From assembly GCA_964473505.1 (NCBI GenBank), contig CAYYPG010000022.1, positions 1-23,144 on the forward strand: a stretch of DNA of 23,144 nucleotides, read 5' to 3'. The notes beneath the pieces were generated by a model. The model was not told where the DNA came from. It saw only the letters and a program-made list of their open reading frames with translations, and did not search any database. A program made the position numbers and the translations under genes. Within the stretch, counting starts at the first letter, position 1; each line of letters opens with the position of its first letter. Shown one piece after another: positions 22,631 through 23,144 of the stretch. The DNA is from JAOABV01 sp964473505. Its GTDB lineage: Bacteria; Hydrothermota; Tepidihabitantia; Tepidihabitantales; CAIPLT01.

Positions 22631-23144
22631 TCCGTCAATAAGGATAATCTATCTGATGACCAGATGTACTCCATGTTTTTCATTACAGTAATAAGAGAAT
22701 TAGCTAATGACAATAAGATGTTATATAAAGAACCATTGTAAGAACTTTATTTTTCATAATTATCAGATAAAGTTGCTAAGAGCAGTAAAAATCTTCTAAT
22801 ATCCAGTTGATTTTTTAGATAGTAATCGGGTGACTGTTGTATCGGCAAAATTTTATTAATCAGTAAAAATTACAATAACGATATCTTTATGATAAAGATT
22901 ACGGTTTATCAATTTTATATTTATATAATCTGTGTTCAACTTTCAAAACAATTTACAACTTATTAACACTTCGCAGAGCACAAATTAAGACTGAAAAATT
23001 AATTCTATCAAAAGCACCTACATTGTAAAAGATAAATCAACTTTGTCAATACAGCTTCATGTCAAGCCTACATTCTTAAAAAGGGATAAAACGACAAGAA
23101 CTTGACAAAGAGGGTTTATTTTGTATTGTATTGTTTAGCAAGAT
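22631..23144. other. Gene-free right end of the window
   Basis: No reading frame of note in about 0.5 kb and no repeat shared with the rest of the window that I can see. The only feature is a possible plus-strand promoter near the right edge. Confidence 0.5.
23102..23129 (+). promoter_or_regulatory. Possible promoter pointing out of the window
   Basis: TTGACA (23102-23107), 16 bp, TATTGT (23124-23129). The -35 is perfect, the -10 mediocre. It would drive a gene beyond the right edge. Confidence 0.4.

Overview
The window comes from an AT-rich bacterial chromosome. Two secreted proteins of the GWxTD type, a DUF3098-like small membrane protein and the overall gene set fit an uncultured lineage near the FCB group or candidate division WOR-3. 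That placement is inference from protein style, not from a marker gene. About 18 chromosomal genes, one tRNA and one transposase fragment can be supported. Most are on the minus strand, in short housekeeping blocks separated by unusually long, repeat-filled spacers.

Layout. 1-330 is the 3' end of a DDE/integrase-type transposase. 489-902 (-) is archease. 1120-1193 is a tRNA with anticodon CAT. 1327-1974 (+) holds two small membrane proteins, followed by pyrB and pyrC (2031-4334, +), two consecutive steps of pyrimidine synthesis. rbfA-truB-ribF (6718-4539, -) is a translation/RNA-modification/flavin block with overlapping ends. 7994-8485 (+) is a one-domain asparaginase-like protein. A HAD phosphatase (9972-9319, -), uvrC (12198-10366, -), rtcB (13813-12353, -) and a PSP1/RicT-like protein (15063-14359, -) follow. 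Two GWxTD proteins lie at 16665-15322 and 18112-16805 (-). folK and a deoxynucleoside kinase overlap at 19815-18638 (-). A zinc-ribbon protein (21128-20742, -) and an SLC13/DASS transporter (22630-21284, -) close the window. RtcB ligase and its activator archease are both present, about 11 kb apart, so the organism probably runs GTP-dependent RNA ligation.

No clearly new multi-gene system is visible. The unusual part is the non-coding and gene-boundary DNA. There are two families of short non-autonomous inverted-repeat elements: about 110 bp with AGAGAACTCTGA ends, four copies; and about 140 bp with GTAGTGT...TGTGTAAATT ends, four copies. One ~110-bp copy can be compared with a nearby paralogous unoccupied sequence. 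Several tandem duplications of about 55-190 bp touch gene ends: one repeats the signal-peptide-coding start of a GWxTD gene, another repeats the 3' end of the zinc-ribbon gene. Finally, a nearly identical 86-bp inverted repeat (two mismatches) brackets the tRNA-pyr-rbfA/truB/ribF segment.

Some genes have good Shine-Dalgarno sequences (rtcB, the zinc-ribbon gene). Others, most clearly archease, have a -10 box directly in front of the start codon and may be leaderless.
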